64,000 nt of DNA from an uncultured Roseibium sp. (GCF_947494555.1 NZ_CANLVF010000003.1:744001-808000), one strand, 5' to 3'; shown: positions 1 through 10,643, numbered from the stretch's first letter. Numbers and translations are program-made. Notes: a model not told the origin generated them from the letters alone.

Positions 1-1130
1 ATGCTCAGTTCCGGCAATTCCTTGCCAATGATGTCGTACCAGCCGCAAAGCGTGCCGGCATTTCGCAAGGAACACTCGACCGGGAACTTGCCGGCCTAAC
101 GCCCGATACGTCCCTGCCCGGTCTGGTTGGCCCCGGCGGCAAGGGTGCACCTCCGAAGGTCAATTTTCAGGCCGAGTTCCGCTCACCGCAGCGCTATTTC
201 CGGGACAGCCAGTTCAATTCCCTGGTTCCCGGCGGCCGGCGGCTGATGCAGAAGCACGCGGCGACGCTCCAGAGAATTGAGGCAAAGTACGGCGTTCCCA
301 AACGCATCATTCTTGCGATCTGGGCACGCGAGTCCGGTTACGGCGGGGCCAAGATCCCACACGACGCCCTTCGTGTTCTGGCAACGCAGGCCTTCATGGG
401 TCAGCGCGCTGACTTCTTCAAAGGCGAGCTCATATCCGCGCTGAAGATCCTGCAGAACGGTGATGTGTCCCGCCGTGCCATGAGAAGCTCCTGGGGCGGC
501 GCAATGGGTCAGCCCCAGTTTCTGCCGTCCTCCTACCTGAAATACGCGGTCGATTTCGATGGCGACGGCAAGCGCAATATCTGGACATCGGAAGTCGATA
601 CGATGGCGTCGATCGCCAACTACCTGTCCGCCCATGGCTGGCAGAAGGGACGTGACTGGGGATACGAAGTTTTCCTGCCGGAAAGTGTCTCTTGCACACG
701 CGAGGGGCCGGACAACCGGCAGAAGATCTCAAAATTCGTCGGAGAGGGCGTGAAGCGGGTCAGCGGTAAACCGTTTCCCGGCAACGAACTCAACCAGCCC
801 GGCAACATTCTCCTGCCTGCCGGCCGCTACGGTCCCGCCTTCATTGCCACGAACAATTTCTATGTGTTGAAGGAATACAACGAGAGCGACACATATGCGC
901 TGTTCGTCGGTCATCTTGCCGATCGCTACGGCAGCAACAAGGCGTTTGCTGCGGGCTGGAAGCCGATGAAAGACACGACAAGGGGTGCTGTACGGAACCT
1001 TCAGGTCCGGCTGGAGGGCCTTGGTCATGATGTCGGCGGCGCGGACGGGTTGATCGGCTTCAAGACCCGGCGCTCCATCGGCAAGGACCAGGAAAAGAAC
1101 GGGTTCTTCGCAACCTGTTGGGTTGGCTGA
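1..1130 (+). CDS. Lytic murein transglycosylase, MltB family (5' truncated by window edge)
   Basis: The reading frame is open from base 3, so the gene begins before the window and only its 3' part is seen. The product is a periplasmic or membrane-associated lytic transglycosylase that cleaves peptidoglycan to 1,6-anhydro-muropeptides. The SLT_2 (MltB-type) domain shows the catalytic Glu in the motif AIWARESGYGG (codon 330-332), followed by SSWGGAMGQPQFLPSSY and a DGDGKRNIW segment typical of the family. The last 65 or so residues look like a peptidoglycan-binding domain (RGAVRNLQVRLEGLGHDVGG, then DGLIG). It converges with the yejF-like gene 31 bp away. Family is clear; the exact paralogue is not. 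Confidence 0.93.
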   Translation, partial: AQFRQFLANDVVPAAKRAGISQGTLDRELAGLTPDTSLPGLVGPGGKGAPPKVNFQAEFRSPQRYFRDSQFNSLVPGGRRLMQKHAATLQRIEAKYGVPKRIILAIWARESGYGGAKIPHDALRVLATQAFMGQRADFFKGELISALKILQNGDVSRRAMRSSWGGAMGQPQFLPSSYLKYAVDFDGDGKRNIWTSEVDTMASIANYLSAHGWQKGRDWGYEVFLPESVSCTREGPDNRQKISKFVGEGVKRVSGKPFPGNELNQPGNILLPAGRYGPAFIATNNFYVLKEYNESDTYALFVGHLADRYGSNKAFAAGWKPMKDTTRGAVRNLQVRLEGLGHDVGGADGLIGFKTRRSIGKDQEKNGFFATCWVG

Positions 1131-1161
1131 CTTTTAAGCGGCATTTGACGATACGTCCGGC

Positions 1162-2793
1162 TCAGGCGTTCACCACGCCTTCAGGTGCTGTTTCCAGACG
1201 GAACGCGGCGGCCATGAGCGCGCGGGTGTAGTCCGTTTGCGGCGCATCGAAAATACGTTCCGCGGGGCCGGACTCCACCACCTTGCCTTGCCGCATGACG
1301 ATGACCTCGTTGGCGAGGGCGCGAACCACTTTCAGGTCATGCGAGATAAACAGATATGCCAGGCCGTGTGCCTTCTGGAGATCTCGCAAAAGGTCGACCA
1401 CCTGAGCCTGCACGCTCATGTCGAGCGCGGATGTCGGCTCGTCCAGCATCACGAATTTCGGTTCCAGAACCATTGCACGTGCGATCGAGATCCGCTGACG
1501 CTGACCGCCCGAAAACTCGTGCGGGTAGCGGTTCCGGGTCGAGGCATCCAATCCGACTTCGACCAGAGCATCGGCAACTTTCCGGTCTCTTTCTTCCGAT
1601 GAGATCCCTGGGAAATGGACCTTGAGCCCCTCTCCCACGATGTCCGAGACGGACATGCGCGGTGACAGTGCGCCAAAGGGATCCTGAAATACGATCTGCA
1701 TGTCCCGCCGCAGCGGACGCATCTGTTTCCAGGAGTTTTTCTGAATTTCCTCACCATAGAATGCGATGCGGCCCGTTGAGGAAATCATGCGCAGTATTGC
1801 AAGGCCCAGGGTTGTCTTGCCCGAGCCGCTTTCGCCAACGATACCGAGCGTCTGGCCCTGCCTGACCTTGATATCAATTCCGTCGACGGCCTTGATATGG
1901 TCGACTGTCCTGCGCAGAAATCCACGTTTGACCGGAAACCAGACCTTCAGGTCGTCCGCCTGCACGACGATGGGTTTGGTGTCATCCCCCTGCGGCGGTT
2001 CGCCCTTAGGTTCTGCCGCGAGCAGATGTTTCGTATAGTCGTGCTGCGGCTTTTCGAATATGTCGGCGACAACGCCCTGTTCCACGATCTTTCCGTCTGT
2101 CATCACACAGACGCGGTCGGAAAACTTCCTGACGATGCCGAGATCGTGTGTGATAAACAGCATCGCCATGCCCTGCTGGCGTTGCAATTTCTTCAAAAGC
2201 TCGAGGATCTGTGCCTGAACCGTGACGTCGAGCGCCGTTGTCGGTTCATCGGCGATCAGAAGATCCGGTTCGTTTGCGAGCGCCATGGCGATCATGACGC
2301 GCTGGCGCTGGCCGCCCGATAGCTGATGGGGGTAGGAGCTCAGACGTTTTTCGGCATCCCGGATACCGACCTGGTTCATCAGCTCCAGAACACGCTGACG
2401 GGCCTGGGTGTCTCCCATGCCGCGATGCGTTTTCAAAATTTCCGAAATCTGTTTTTCGACCGTATGAAGCGGATTGAGCGATGTCATCGGCTCCTGAAAG
2501 ATCATGGAAACGGTATTGCCGCGGATCTTGCGCATCTCATTGTCTGACGCCGCCAGCATTTCCTTGCCGTCCATAACGATTTCGCCTGACGGATGAGACG
2601 CTGCCGGATAGGGCAGCAACTTTAGGATCGAAAGGGCGGTCACCGATTTTCCCGATCCGCTTTCGCCCACGAGCGAGACGGTCTCGCCCTTCTTGATATC
2701 GAAGGAAATCTTGTCGACCGCGACAGTCTGGTTGCCACCTTGTGTGAAGACAACGGACAGATCTTTTACGGAAACGAGCGCGTTGTTCGTCAT
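1162..2793 (-). CDS. yejF: ABC transporter ATP-binding protein, YejF/Dpp-Opp type (two nucleotide-binding domains)
   Basis: This 543-residue ATPase energises a peptide (microcin C/oligopeptide-like) importer. It carries two complete nucleotide-binding domains: Walker A GESGSGKS and GESGSGKT, signatures LSGGQRQR and FSGGQRQR, and Walker [13 protein letters not shown] and [12 protein letters not shown]. That fused architecture is typical of YejF. The ATG at 2793 has a good GAGGA-type ribosome site. A 19-residue upstream extension (to 2850) would overlap the previous gene and looks spurious. It is the last gene of a leftward operon with two permeases and two binding proteins, starting 10 bp after yejE. 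The substrate is inferred from family only. Confidence 0.95.
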   Translation of the reverse strand: MTNNALVSVKDLSVVFTQGGNQTVAVDKISFDIKKGETVSLVGESGSGKSVTALSILKLLPYPAASHPSGEIVMDGKEMLAASDNEMRKIRGNTVSMIFQEPMTSLNPLHTVEKQISEILKTHRGMGDTQARQRVLELMNQVGIRDAEKRLSSYPHQLSGGQRQRVMIAMALANEPDLLIADEPTTALDVTVQAQILELLKKLQRQQGMAMLFITHDLGIVRKFSDRVCVMTDGKIVEQGVVADIFEKPQHDYTKHLLAAEPKGEPPQGDDTKPIVVQADDLKVWFPVKRGFLRRTVDHIKAVDGIDIKVRQGQTLGIVGESGSGKTTLGLAILRMISSTGRIAFYGEEIQKNSWKQMRPLRRDMQIVFQDPFGALSPRMSVSDIVGEGLKVHFPGISSEERDRKVADALVEVGLDASTRNRYPHEFSGGQRQRISIARAMVLEPKFVMLDEPTSALDMSVQAQVVDLLRDLQKAHGLAYLFISHDLKVVRALANEVIVMRQGKVVESGPAERIFDAPQTDYTRALMAAAFRLETAPEGVVNA

Positions 2794-2803
2794 GCTGCCT
2801 TCC

Positions 2804-3997
2804 TCACGCCAGGCTCTTGCGCGGATCGAAGGCATCGCGCACGGCTTCACCGATAAAGATCAAAAGACTGAGCATCAGCGAAATCACCACAAATCCCGAG
2901 ATCCCGAGCCAGGGTGCTCCGAGATTGTTCTTGCCCTGGGCGAGCAACTCGCCGAGCGAGGCGGATCCCGGCGGCAATCCAAAGCCGAGGAAGTCGAGTG
3001 CGGTGAGGGTTGAGATCGATCCGTTCAAAATAAACGGCATGAAAGTGAGCGTGGCAACCATGGCGTTCGGAAGCAGATGCCGCCACATGATCACCGGGTT
3101 CGACACGCCAAGCGCTCTCGCTGCCGATATATATTCAAAATTCCGGCCGCGCAGAAACTCCGCGCGCACGACCCCCACAAGCGCCACCCATGAAAAGGCA
3201 AGCAGGATCGTGAACAGTGTCCAGAATCCCGGCACCAGGAACGACGACACGATCAAAATGAGATAGAGCGAAGGAACTGCCGTCCATATTTCGATAAACC
3301 GCTGGGACAGAAGGTCTACCATCCCGCCATAGTAGCCCTGAACGGCACCGGCGGCGATGCCGATGACTGAGGAGGCCAGCGTCAGGCTCAGACCGAATAA
3401 CACCGATACACGGAACCCGTAGATGACACGCGCCAGAACGTCCCGCGCCTGATCGTCCGTTCCAAGCCAGTTCCAGTTGCCGATGATGCAGTTGGGATCA
3501 TCGGCTCCCAGAGGATATCGGGCGCATCGCGTTTCCTTGTCCATCGTCCATGAGGGAGGCGCCGGTGCCGTAACCGGAATTTCCCTGTTGACGGTTCTGA
3601 AGTTGTAGCGGACCGGTGGCCAGATCATCCAGCCGTTTTCTTCGATGATCTCCTGAATGAACGGATCGCGATAGTCGGTCACCGGAAAGGCGAACGGATC
3701 GTCGCTGAACCTGTCTTCTGGATAATCAATCAGCGCGGGTACCAGCACGTCGCCTTTGAAATACACCAGGATCGGGCGGTCGTTGGCGAGAAAATTGGCG
3801 AGAAGCGCCAGAATGAACAGGACCAGGAAAATCCACAGCGACCAGTAACCGCGTTTGTTCGCCTTGAAGTTTGTCAGGCGCCGCTGATTGATCGGCGACA
3901 TCTTCATCCGTTTCGGCGGAGGTGCGGTTTCCTCCGGCAATGGATTATAGACGTCGTAGCCGCTGTTTTCGAGGTTGTCCCGTGTCTGCGAATCCAT
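2804..3997 (-). CDS. yejE: ABC transporter permease, YejE type
   Basis: Inner-membrane permease of 397 residues, OppC/DppC-like, pairing with YejB to form the channel. It has a first membrane segment near residues 50-70 (YWSLWIFLVLFILALLANFL) and then a long soluble loop (about 75-190), as seen in YejE. A block of C-terminal membrane segments follows, with the EAA-type loop YISAARALGVSNPVIMWRH that contacts the ATPase. The ATG lies behind GGAGG with 8-nt spacing, and 3 bp separate it from the yejB stop, so the two are probably translationally coupled. Confidence 0.94.
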   Translation of the reverse strand: MDSQTRDNLENSGYDVYNPLPEETAPPPKRMKMSPINQRRLTNFKANKRGYWSLWIFLVLFILALLANFLANDRPILVYFKGDVLVPALIDYPEDRFSDDPFAFPVTDYRDPFIQEIIEENGWMIWPPVRYNFRTVNREIPVTAPAPPSWTMDKETRCARYPLGADDPNCIIGNWNWLGTDDQARDVLARVIYGFRVSVLFGLSLTLASSVIGIAAGAVQGYYGGMVDLLSQRFIEIWTAVPSLYLILIVSSFLVPGFWTLFTILLAFSWVALVGVVRAEFLRGRNFEYISAARALGVSNPVIMWRHLLPNAMVATLTFMPFILNGSISTLTALDFLGFGLPPGSASLGELLAQGKNNLGAPWLGISGFVVISLMLSLLIFIGEAVRDAFDPRKSLA

Positions 3998-4000
3998 GGA

Positions 4001-5122
4001 TCAGACCTCCCTGCTCTCAAAATCGATCCGCGGATCGATCCAGGTGTAGGTGAGGTCCGAAATCAGGCCGATGACCAATGCCATAAGTCCGAAGATATAG
4101 GCTGTCGCGAACACCACGGCATAGTCACGGTTCAGAATCGATTCAAATCCGAGCAGACCCAGTCCGTCGAGCGTGAACACCGTTTCGATCAACAGTGAAC
4201 CGGCGAAAAAGGCCGAGATGAACGCCCCCGGAAAGCCGGCAACCACGATCAACATGGCATTGCGGAAGACGTGGCCATAAAGAACCTGTTTTTCCGTGAG
4301 CCCCTTGGCGCGCGCCGTGACCACGTATTGCTTTCGGATTTCATCGAGAAAGGAATTTTTTGTCAGCAGCGTCGTCGTTGCGAAAGCGGACAGGACCATG
4401 GCCGTCAGCGGGAGCACCAGATGCCAGAAATAATCGACAATTCGTTCCGGCCAGGACAAGTCCGCCCAATTGTCCGATGTCAGCCCTCTCAACGGAAAAA
4501 TGTCCCAAAAGGAGCCGCCGGCAAACAGGACGATCAGGAGAACGGCAAAGAGAAACCCGGGGATTGCGTAGCCGACGACAATCACGCCCGACGTCCACAC
4601 ATCGAAGCGCGAACCGTCGGAAACGGCTTTGCGAATGCCGAGAGGGATCGACACCAGATAGGATATCAGGGTCATCCAGAGCCCGAGGGAGATAGACACC
4701 GGCAGTTTTTCTGCGATCAGATCGATGATTTTGATGTCGCGAAAATAGCTTTCGCCGAAATCGAACCGCGCATAGTTCCACAAGAGATTCAGGAACCGTT
4801 CGAGCGGCGGCTTGTCAAAGCCGAATTGCTCCTCCAGTTGCTTGATGAATTCCGGATCGAGCCCCTGTGCACCCCGATACTTAGATGTGACGCTGTCGGC
4901 CGCCGAGCCCGTGCCTCCCGAGGTGTCGTTGCTCGCCCCGACGAAATCGTTGCCACCGCCGCTGATCCGAGATGTGGCGGAAACATCTGTTCCCTGCAGC
5001 TGCGCGATGACCCTTTCAACCGGTCCGCCCGGAGCGAACTGGACGATCATGAAGTTGACCGCCATGATCCCGACAAGCGTCGGTATCATCAACAGCAAAC
5101 GGCGAAGGATATAGGCACCCAT
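4001..5122 (-). CDS. yejB: ABC transporter permease, YejB type
   Basis: Inner-membrane permease of 373 residues (OppB/DppB-like). The N-terminus ([20 protein letters not shown]) is the usual first membrane segment of this family. A periplasmic insert rich in Gly/Ser/Asp spans about residues 45-85. The EAA loop reads [20 protein letters not shown]. It forms the importer with the adjacent YejE, the double ATPase and the two upstream solute-binding proteins. The gap to the preceding binding-protein gene is 66 bp with no obvious terminator, consistent with one transcript. Confidence 0.94.
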   Translation of the reverse strand: MGAYILRRLLLMIPTLVGIMAVNFMIVQFAPGGPVERVIAQLQGTDVSATSRISGGGNDFVGASNDTSGGTGSAADSVTSKYRGAQGLDPEFIKQLEEQFGFDKPPLERFLNLLWNYARFDFGESYFRDIKIIDLIAEKLPVSISLGLWMTLISYLVSIPLGIRKAVSDGSRFDVWTSGVIVVGYAIPGFLFAVLLIVLFAGGSFWDIFPLRGLTSDNWADLSWPERIVDYFWHLVLPLTAMVLSAFATTTLLTKNSFLDEIRKQYVVTARAKGLTEKQVLYGHVFRNAMLIVVAGFPGAFISAFFAGSLLIETVFTLDGLGLLGFESILNRDYAVVFATAYIFGLMALVIGLISDLTYTWIDPRIDFESREV

Positions 5123-5188
5123 GGGGTTCGTGCGTTCCCTTTTCTTTATCTCGGCCTTCTGGAACGGGCTTAGGTATCTGTTTGAAGA

Positions 5189-7078
5189 CTAACCGGCTTT
5201 GCCAAGTTTTTCTGCCTTTTCCTGGTCTATCCACCAGAGATCTTCAACAGGAAAGAAATAAGGCGGCGTTATGTCGGGATGACCGAAGATGTCCCAAACC
5301 GCAACGTTGTGAACAGGTTTGAACCATTGCGGTACCCAGTAGTGGCCGGACCGCAGAACCCTGTCGAGTGAGCGAGCGGCGACATTCATTTCCGCTCGCG
5401 TATCCGCTTCAAGTGCCTTGTCGATGAGTGCATCCACGACAGGATCGGAAATACCAGCGATGTTGTAAGTGCCCGGCGTATTTGCCGCAGCAGAACCCCA
5501 GGAGGTTCGGATAGCTTCCGAAAGCGTCGGGTTGAGCGAATAACGGCGCGAGCAAATATCGAAATCGTAGTCGTTCAGGCGCGACTGGTATTGTGCGGCG
5601 TCTACAAGCCGGAACGTTGCTTTGATGCCGAGCCGTTCGAGGTTCTTGATATAGGGATTGAGGACCCGCTCGAAGGCCGGTGAATTGTTGAGAAACTCGA
5701 TTGTCAGCGGGTTACCATCCGGACCGACAAGCTCCGTACCCTGCCGCTGATATCCTGCGTCCGAAAAGAGCTGGCTGGCCTCGCGCAGCAGGCCGCGATC
5801 GAAACCCGAGCCATTGCTGACCGGCTGTATGTAAGCTTCCTCAAAGACGCTTTCAGACACCTGATCCCGGAACGGCTCAAGGAGCGTCAGTTCCTCGGGC
5901 GTGGGCAGTCCAGTCGCCTTCATTTCGGAATTTTCAAAGAAGGACTGGGTCCGCTGATAAAGATTGAAAAACAGGTTCTTGTTGGACCACTCGAAGTCGA
6001 ATGCGTAGCTGAGCGCCCTGCGAACACGCGGGTCCTTGAACTTTTCCAGCCGCGTGTTGATGAACCAGCCCTGTGCACCGGACGGGCGGCCGTCGGGGAA
6101 ATTCTTCTTGATGACGCGTTTGTCTTCGGCTGCTGGGAAGGTGTATTCGGTCGCCCAGGTTTTCGACCTGAATTCTTCCCGGTAGGTCATTTCCCCCTTC
6201 TTGAAGGCTTCAAAGGAGATCTGGAGATCGCGATAGAAATCTACCCTGACAACGTCGAAATTTTTCTGGCCTCTCAGGACCGGCAGGTCGTTCCCCCAGT
6301 AGTCCTCGACCCTGTGGTATTCCACGAACCTGCCCACGGCATGCTTGCCGACCTTGTAGGCTCCTGATGAAAGCGGGGCCGTCAATGTGCTCTGACTGAA
6401 ATCGTAAGCGGTGTAGTACCTCTTGGAGAAAATCGGCAGAGCGGCGATCAGCAGCGGCAGCTGTCGCGATTGTTTGCCCGAAAAGTGCAGCGCGACCCGA
6501 TATTCGTCGAGAATTTCCGCATCCAGAAGTTCCTGGATATTCTGGCTGATCTGCGGATGCCCGTCTCCCTTTAGCAGCATCAGCGAAAAGGCAACATCAT
6601 CGGCGGTCAGTTTGGAGCCGTCATGGAAACGGGCTTCGGGCCGCAGATTGAACGTATAGGTATTGCCGTCTTCGGAAACCTCGACCGTTTCGGCAAGCAA
6701 GCCATACATCGCATCGGGCTCGTCATAGGCCCGCACCATCAAGGTGTCGAAACACAGTTCCATACGCGGCGGCGCATCACCCTTCAGTATGAATGCATTG
6801 AAGGTGTTATAGGTCAGGCTGTTCTGGTTGTAGTACCAATAAGGCGCCTGAAAGATGAACCTGCCGCCCTTCGGCGCGTCCGGATTGACATAGTCGAAAT
6901 GCGTGAAATCCGGTCCGTATTTCAGATCGCCGAATACGGACAGACCGTGACGGCGTTTGCCGGCTATGCCGTCCCCCGCAAGGGACGCACCGGGGACAAG
7001 CGGTGCGGAAGCTGCGAGCGCAGCAGCGCCGGTCAATTTCAGGAGTTTCCGGCGCGACGGCCTTGAAAATGTGTTCAT
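5189..7078 (-). CDS. Extracellular peptide-binding protein, YejA-like, with Tat-type signal
   Basis: Solute-binding protein of family SBP_bac_5, 629 residues. It would capture peptides in the periplasm for the Yej-type permease. The N-terminus carries a twin-arginine pattern (SRRKLLKLTGAAALAAS), suggesting export by Tat after folding. The mature part contains the family landmark FDYVNPDAPKGG. The ATG at 7078 overlaps the TGA of the upstream paralogue in the sequence ATGA and has a GGGAG ribosome site, which decides the start and implies translational coupling. A 14-residue upstream extension was rejected. It is paralogous to the next gene, possibly with a different ligand. Confidence 0.92.
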   Translation of the reverse strand: MNTFSRPSRRKLLKLTGAAALAASAPLVPGASLAGDGIAGKRRHGLSVFGDLKYGPDFTHFDYVNPDAPKGGRFIFQAPYWYYNQNSLTYNTFNAFILKGDAPPRMELCFDTLMVRAYDEPDAMYGLLAETVEVSEDGNTYTFNLRPEARFHDGSKLTADDVAFSLMLLKGDGHPQISQNIQELLDAEILDEYRVALHFSGKQSRQLPLLIAALPIFSKRYYTAYDFSQSTLTAPLSSGAYKVGKHAVGRFVEYHRVEDYWGNDLPVLRGQKNFDVVRVDFYRDLQISFEAFKKGEMTYREEFRSKTWATEYTFPAAEDKRVIKKNFPDGRPSGAQGWFINTRLEKFKDPRVRRALSYAFDFEWSNKNLFFNLYQRTQSFFENSEMKATGLPTPEELTLLEPFRDQVSESVFEEAYIQPVSNGSGFDRGLLREASQLFSDAGYQRQGTELVGPDGNPLTIEFLNNSPAFERVLNPYIKNLERLGIKATFRLVDAAQYQSRLNDYDFDICSRRYSLNPTLSEAIRTSWGSAAANTPGTYNIAGISDPVVDALIDKALEADTRAEMNVAARSLDRVLRSGHYWVPQWFKPVHNVAVWDIFGHPDITPPYFFPVEDLWWIDQEKAEKLGKAG

Positions 7079-8952
7079 CTCGCAGCTCCCGTCTTTTCGG
7101 CCAGGTCTTGATCGTACCACCAGATCGACGGGAAGCCGGTTGAAAATTCCGGCATGTTTTCCGGATGCGCAAACCGGTTCCAGCGCGCTGTGCGCGTCTC
7201 ACCTGTGTAAAATTGCGGCACCAGATAGTGGTTCCACAAAAGAACACGATCGAGTGCCCGCGTTGCCGCTACCAGCGTATCCCTGTCCTCTGCAAAGATA
7301 ACCTTGTCGATCAGGTGATCGATTGCCGGGTTCTTGATGCCCATATAGTTGGCGGAACTTGGATTGTCGGCTGCTTCAGTTCCCCAGTATTCCCGCTGCT
7401 CGTTGCCGGGCGACAGGGATTGTCCGATTGCCAGTGTCGTGGCGTCGAAATCCCTGCTGCGAATGCGATTAATGAACTGGGAGGTGTCGACGAGACGCAA
7501 GACCGGCTTGATGCCGATGCTTTCCAGGTTCTTGGCGTAGGGCAGAAGCGTGCGTTCGCTGGCCTTGTCCCGGTAAAGAAATTCAATGCTCAGCTGCTCT
7601 CCGGTCGCCGGATCGATCATCTTGCGGTCCTTGAACTCAAATCCCGCTTTGTTGAACAGCTTGACCGCCTCACGCAGATTGGCGCGAACATTTCGCGGAT
7701 TACCGCCGACGGGGTTCTTGAATTCTTCGGTAAAGACTTCGGGCGGAACCTGGTCCCGGACCTCCTCCAGGATTTCCAGTTCCTTGCCTTCCGGCAGCCC
7801 GGACGAGGCAAGATCCGTTCCGGCAAAATAGGAATTGATCCGCTTCAGGAGATTTGCCGAAACGATCTCGTTGGTGGTCTCGAAGTCGTAAGCGTAGTTC
7901 AAAGCCCTGCGCACGTCAGGATTCTTGAACTTGTCCCGGCGAAGGTTCAAAAAGAACCCCTGCATCACGCCGGACGACTTATCGAGGAAAATTTCCTTGA
8001 CCACACGTCCGTCTTCTATCGCCGGAAAGTCGTAGCGTTTTGCCCACTGACTGGAGCTCCGCTCCAGGTGATAGTCGTACTGGTCGCCCTTGAAGGCTTC
8101 GAACTGAACGGCATCATCGAGAAAGAGGACATAGCGAAGCTCATCGAAGTTTCCGGTCCCGACCCTGATCGGCAGATCCTTGCCCCAATAGTCGTCAACG
8201 CGCTCATAGATAACATTGCGGTTCGGGGAAAAGTCCTTGATCCGGTACTGGCCGGACCCGAGCGGCGGCTCGAGCGTTCCCTTCGAAATGTCGCGCTTCT
8301 CACCTTTGTCGTTCGTGCCTTCCCACCAGTGTTTCGGCAGGATATCCAGCTGACCCATGATTTTGGGCAGCTCCCGGTTACCGACGGTGTCGAATGTGAA
8401 GCGGACAACACCGTCTCCGACAATTTCCTTCTCAACAACGTTCTGAAAATAGAATTTTCTTTGCGGATTCAGCTCAATCGCCTTTTCAAACGACCAGATC
8501 ACGTCTTCCGCTGTGACGGGTTCTCCGTCGTGCCACTTTGCTTTGGGATTAAGGCGGTATTCCACCCAGGAATAGTCGTCCGGAAATCGCACCGCTTCTG
8601 CCAGAACCCCGTAGGCCGCGCTGATATCTTCTTCATCAAGCGAGGGTTCCATGAGGCTTTCGTAGATGTTCTGAATACCCGGGGCCGGGTTGCCCTTGGT
8701 CAAAATGAAGTTGAACGTATCGAAACCGCCTCGGCTGGCAAGGCGCACCGTGCCCTCTTTGGGCGCATCCGGATTGACATAGTCGAAATGGGAAGCGTCA
8801 GGTCCGTATTTCGGTGTGCCGTTCAACGCCGATGCGTGGTGCCACTCAGCTTCTTCCGCATTCACCGGCATCGCAGCCAGACTTGTGAAAGAAATAAAAC
8901 CTGCAAACGCTGCAATTGCAGTCGCCGCATTCCAAGCGCGCGATCCTAACAC
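7075..8952 (-). CDS. yejA: Extracellular peptide-binding protein, YejA-like, with Sec-type signal
   Basis: First gene of the leftward importer operon, 625 residues, SBP_bac_5 family. A GTG start is used (GGAG about 9 nt upstream). The N-terminus is an ordinary Sec signal peptide with a hydrophobic core (AIAAFAGFISFTSLAAMPV) and a probable cleavage after VNA. The mature start contains FDYVNPDAPKEGTV, also found in the downstream paralogue. Both binding proteins probably feed one permease. A symbol is given by similarity; which of the two copies is the true YejA counterpart cannot be told here. Confidence 0.92.
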   Translation of the reverse strand: MLGSRAWNAATAIAAFAGFISFTSLAAMPVNAEEAEWHHASALNGTPKYGPDASHFDYVNPDAPKEGTVRLASRGGFDTFNFILTKGNPAPGIQNIYESLMEPSLDEEDISAAYGVLAEAVRFPDDYSWVEYRLNPKAKWHDGEPVTAEDVIWSFEKAIELNPQRKFYFQNVVEKEIVGDGVVRFTFDTVGNRELPKIMGQLDILPKHWWEGTNDKGEKRDISKGTLEPPLGSGQYRIKDFSPNRNVIYERVDDYWGKDLPIRVGTGNFDELRYVLFLDDAVQFEAFKGDQYDYHLERSSSQWAKRYDFPAIEDGRVVKEIFLDKSSGVMQGFFLNLRRDKFKNPDVRRALNYAYDFETTNEIVSANLLKRINSYFAGTDLASSGLPEGKELEILEEVRDQVPPEVFTEEFKNPVGGNPRNVRANLREAVKLFNKAGFEFKDRKMIDPATGEQLSIEFLYRDKASERTLLPYAKNLESIGIKPVLRLVDTSQFINRIRSRDFDATTLAIGQSLSPGNEQREYWGTEAADNPSSANYMGIKNPAIDHLIDKVIFAEDRDTLVAATRALDRVLLWNHYLVPQFYTGETRTARWNRFAHPENMPEFSTGFPSIWWYDQDLAEKTGAAR

Positions 8953-9068
8953 TATCGGTTTCTCCGTCCCGTTCCGTTCCTCAGACCCAGATTAATAGGG
9001 TTGCTTGAACAATAGTGTAGGGATCACCCGGCCAAAGGTCACGCGCTGGATGCCATTATGACATAAAT

Positions 9069-10505
9069 TTAACCGGCTTGAGGGACACCGTTTTCGGGAA
9101 CGTCCATCGCGGACTGTTTGGATTTGGCTTTTTGCGCATACATCCGCCGGTCTGCGACGCGCAAAAGGTCTGCAACGGTCGAAGCGTCTTTTGGAAAGCT
9201 CGCGCTGCCGATGCTCGCCTTGACGTCGATGGAAGCGCCGGAAAACTCAAACACCCGCGTAACGCGTTCCAGCATGCGGTTCACGAAAGTGTCTTTCTCC
9301 GGGCTGCGCATGTTTCCAGGCGTGAGAACGATGAACTCGTCACCGCCGACGCGGGCGACCGTATCGGATTGACGGGTCTGACCTTGGAGCCTGTCTCCGA
9401 TCTCGATCAGCAACTGGTCACCCACCGAGTGACCATAACTGTCGTTGACAGGTTTGAATGCATCCAGATCGACGTAGAAAATTTCGAACCCGACACCGGA
9501 TCGCTCGCACATGGATGCTAGCTGATACATGCGCTCTTCGAGCAGGCGACGATTGGCAAGCCCGGTCAGCGGATCGTGCAGGGCCATCGACCTGACCTTG
9601 TAGATCTCGCTGATCAGCAGAAACGCCATGACGCCGAAGACCAGGGATATCAGGCTCCCGACAAATTGCGTGATCCAGACCTGTTTTCCAGTGCTGGACC
9701 AACCACCGGCCGGATAACCCAGCAATTCCCAGTTCAGTCCACCCGGCAGAAGAAGAGGCAGGGCGACATGATCCAGGTCGGCAAGTGTTTTGTCGCCAAA
9801 AAGAAATCCTGAGCCGGCACCATCTTCGCCTTTGTCGAGGACGGAAAGACTTATGTCTTTGATCACCGGCTGGATGCCTGCCGAGGCCATCAGGCTTTCT
9901 TCATCGAGCACGAGCGACGCAACGCCCCAATACGTTCGATCCGCCAGCGGCTGGCCGGAAAACTGCGCGGGATATACAGGAATGCGGATCAAAAGTGCAC
10001 GGCCGCCTTGCACCAGATCGATCGGTCCGGCGATCACGGTCTCCCGGGACAGCATCGCTTTTTCTACCGCCGGCCATTGCGAGGCGTTCGAACGATAGTC
10101 CAGGCCGAGCGCTGCTTTGTTCGGCTCCAGCGGAAATACGGCTCTTAGTATGTTTCCGGGCGCCAGTCCTACAGAACGGATAGAAGGGTTTTCATTGATG
10201 AGTTCGGTCGAGATGTTCCGGTAGTCGGCCGCAACAAACCGCTTGTCCTTGAGTTCGGCTACAAATGCCCTCAACGCAAGCCCATGTGCGACGGTGCGGC
10301 TGATTTCGGTTTCAAGGCGTGCACGGGCTTCCGACAATTCGGTCGCAATGCCACGCTTGTGTTGGGCGACCAGCTCGTTACGGACGAGAAGGCCGACATG
10401 CGCCGTGACCGCGATGCCTGTCAGGAAACAGACAATCGCAATAGCCGAAGCGACCCAGGTTCCGTTGGACCTGGACACAAATTTTCTCGTCAGCTGCCTG
10501 CCCAT
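9069..10505 (-). CDS. Diguanylate cyclase with CHASE-type sensor domain
   Basis: Membrane-bound enzyme that makes cyclic di-GMP from two GTP. In the 478-residue form, a membrane segment lies at about 18-40 and a periplasmic CHASE-like domain at about 60-210 (SIRSVGLAPGN, FPLEPNKAALGLDYR). A second membrane segment lies at about 280-305 and the GGDEF domain follows. The active loop is intact (RVGGDEF, 387-391) and is preceded by an RxxD inhibitory site (RQSD), so feedback inhibition by c-di-GMP is expected. The ATG at 10505 has an AGGGG site. A GTG at 10538 would add 11 residues but has a weak site. The signal sensed is unknown. The gene is monocistronic. Confidence 0.93.
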   Translation of the reverse strand: MGRQLTRKFVSRSNGTWVASAIAIVCFLTGIAVTAHVGLLVRNELVAQHKRGIATELSEARARLETEISRTVAHGLALRAFVAELKDKRFVAADYRNISTELINENPSIRSVGLAPGNILRAVFPLEPNKAALGLDYRSNASQWPAVEKAMLSRETVIAGPIDLVQGGRALLIRIPVYPAQFSGQPLADRTYWGVASLVLDEESLMASAGIQPVIKDISLSVLDKGEDGAGSGFLFGDKTLADLDHVALPLLLPGGLNWELLGYPAGGWSSTGKQVWITQFVGSLISLVFGVMAFLLISEIYKVRSMALHDPLTGLANRRLLEERMYQLASMCERSGVGFEIFYVDLDAFKPVNDSYGHSVGDQLLIEIGDRLQGQTRQSDTVARVGGDEFIVLTPGNMRSPEKDTFVNRMLERVTRVFEFSGASIDVKASIGSASFPKDASTVADLLRVADRRMYAQKAKSKQSAMDVPENGVPQAG

Positions 10506-10581
10506 ACGGCCCCTGTCTGACGTTAACCCCAACGTCACCCTACAACGGAAGCCAAACTTTGTTAATTTTTCTTGTAAATCA

Positions 10582-10608
10582 AGAAAAAGCCGGGCGAGAG
10601 GCCCAGCT
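10582..10608 (-). terminator. Rho-independent terminator after the cytochrome c gene
   Basis: Read leftward, AGCTGGGC and GCCCGGCT form an 8-bp stem (one G-U pair) with a 5-nt loop, followed at once by TTTTTC. It lies about 35 bp past the cytochrome c stop codon. Confidence 0.75.
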
Positions 10609-10643
10609 TTTCACAACTCATTCCGTATTGGAACAGGTTTACA

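Noticed and set aside
7165-8949. Open frame of 594 codons on the + strand opposite the first YejA-like gene
   Set aside because: Antisense shadow; the opposite strand encodes a complete binding protein with signal peptide.
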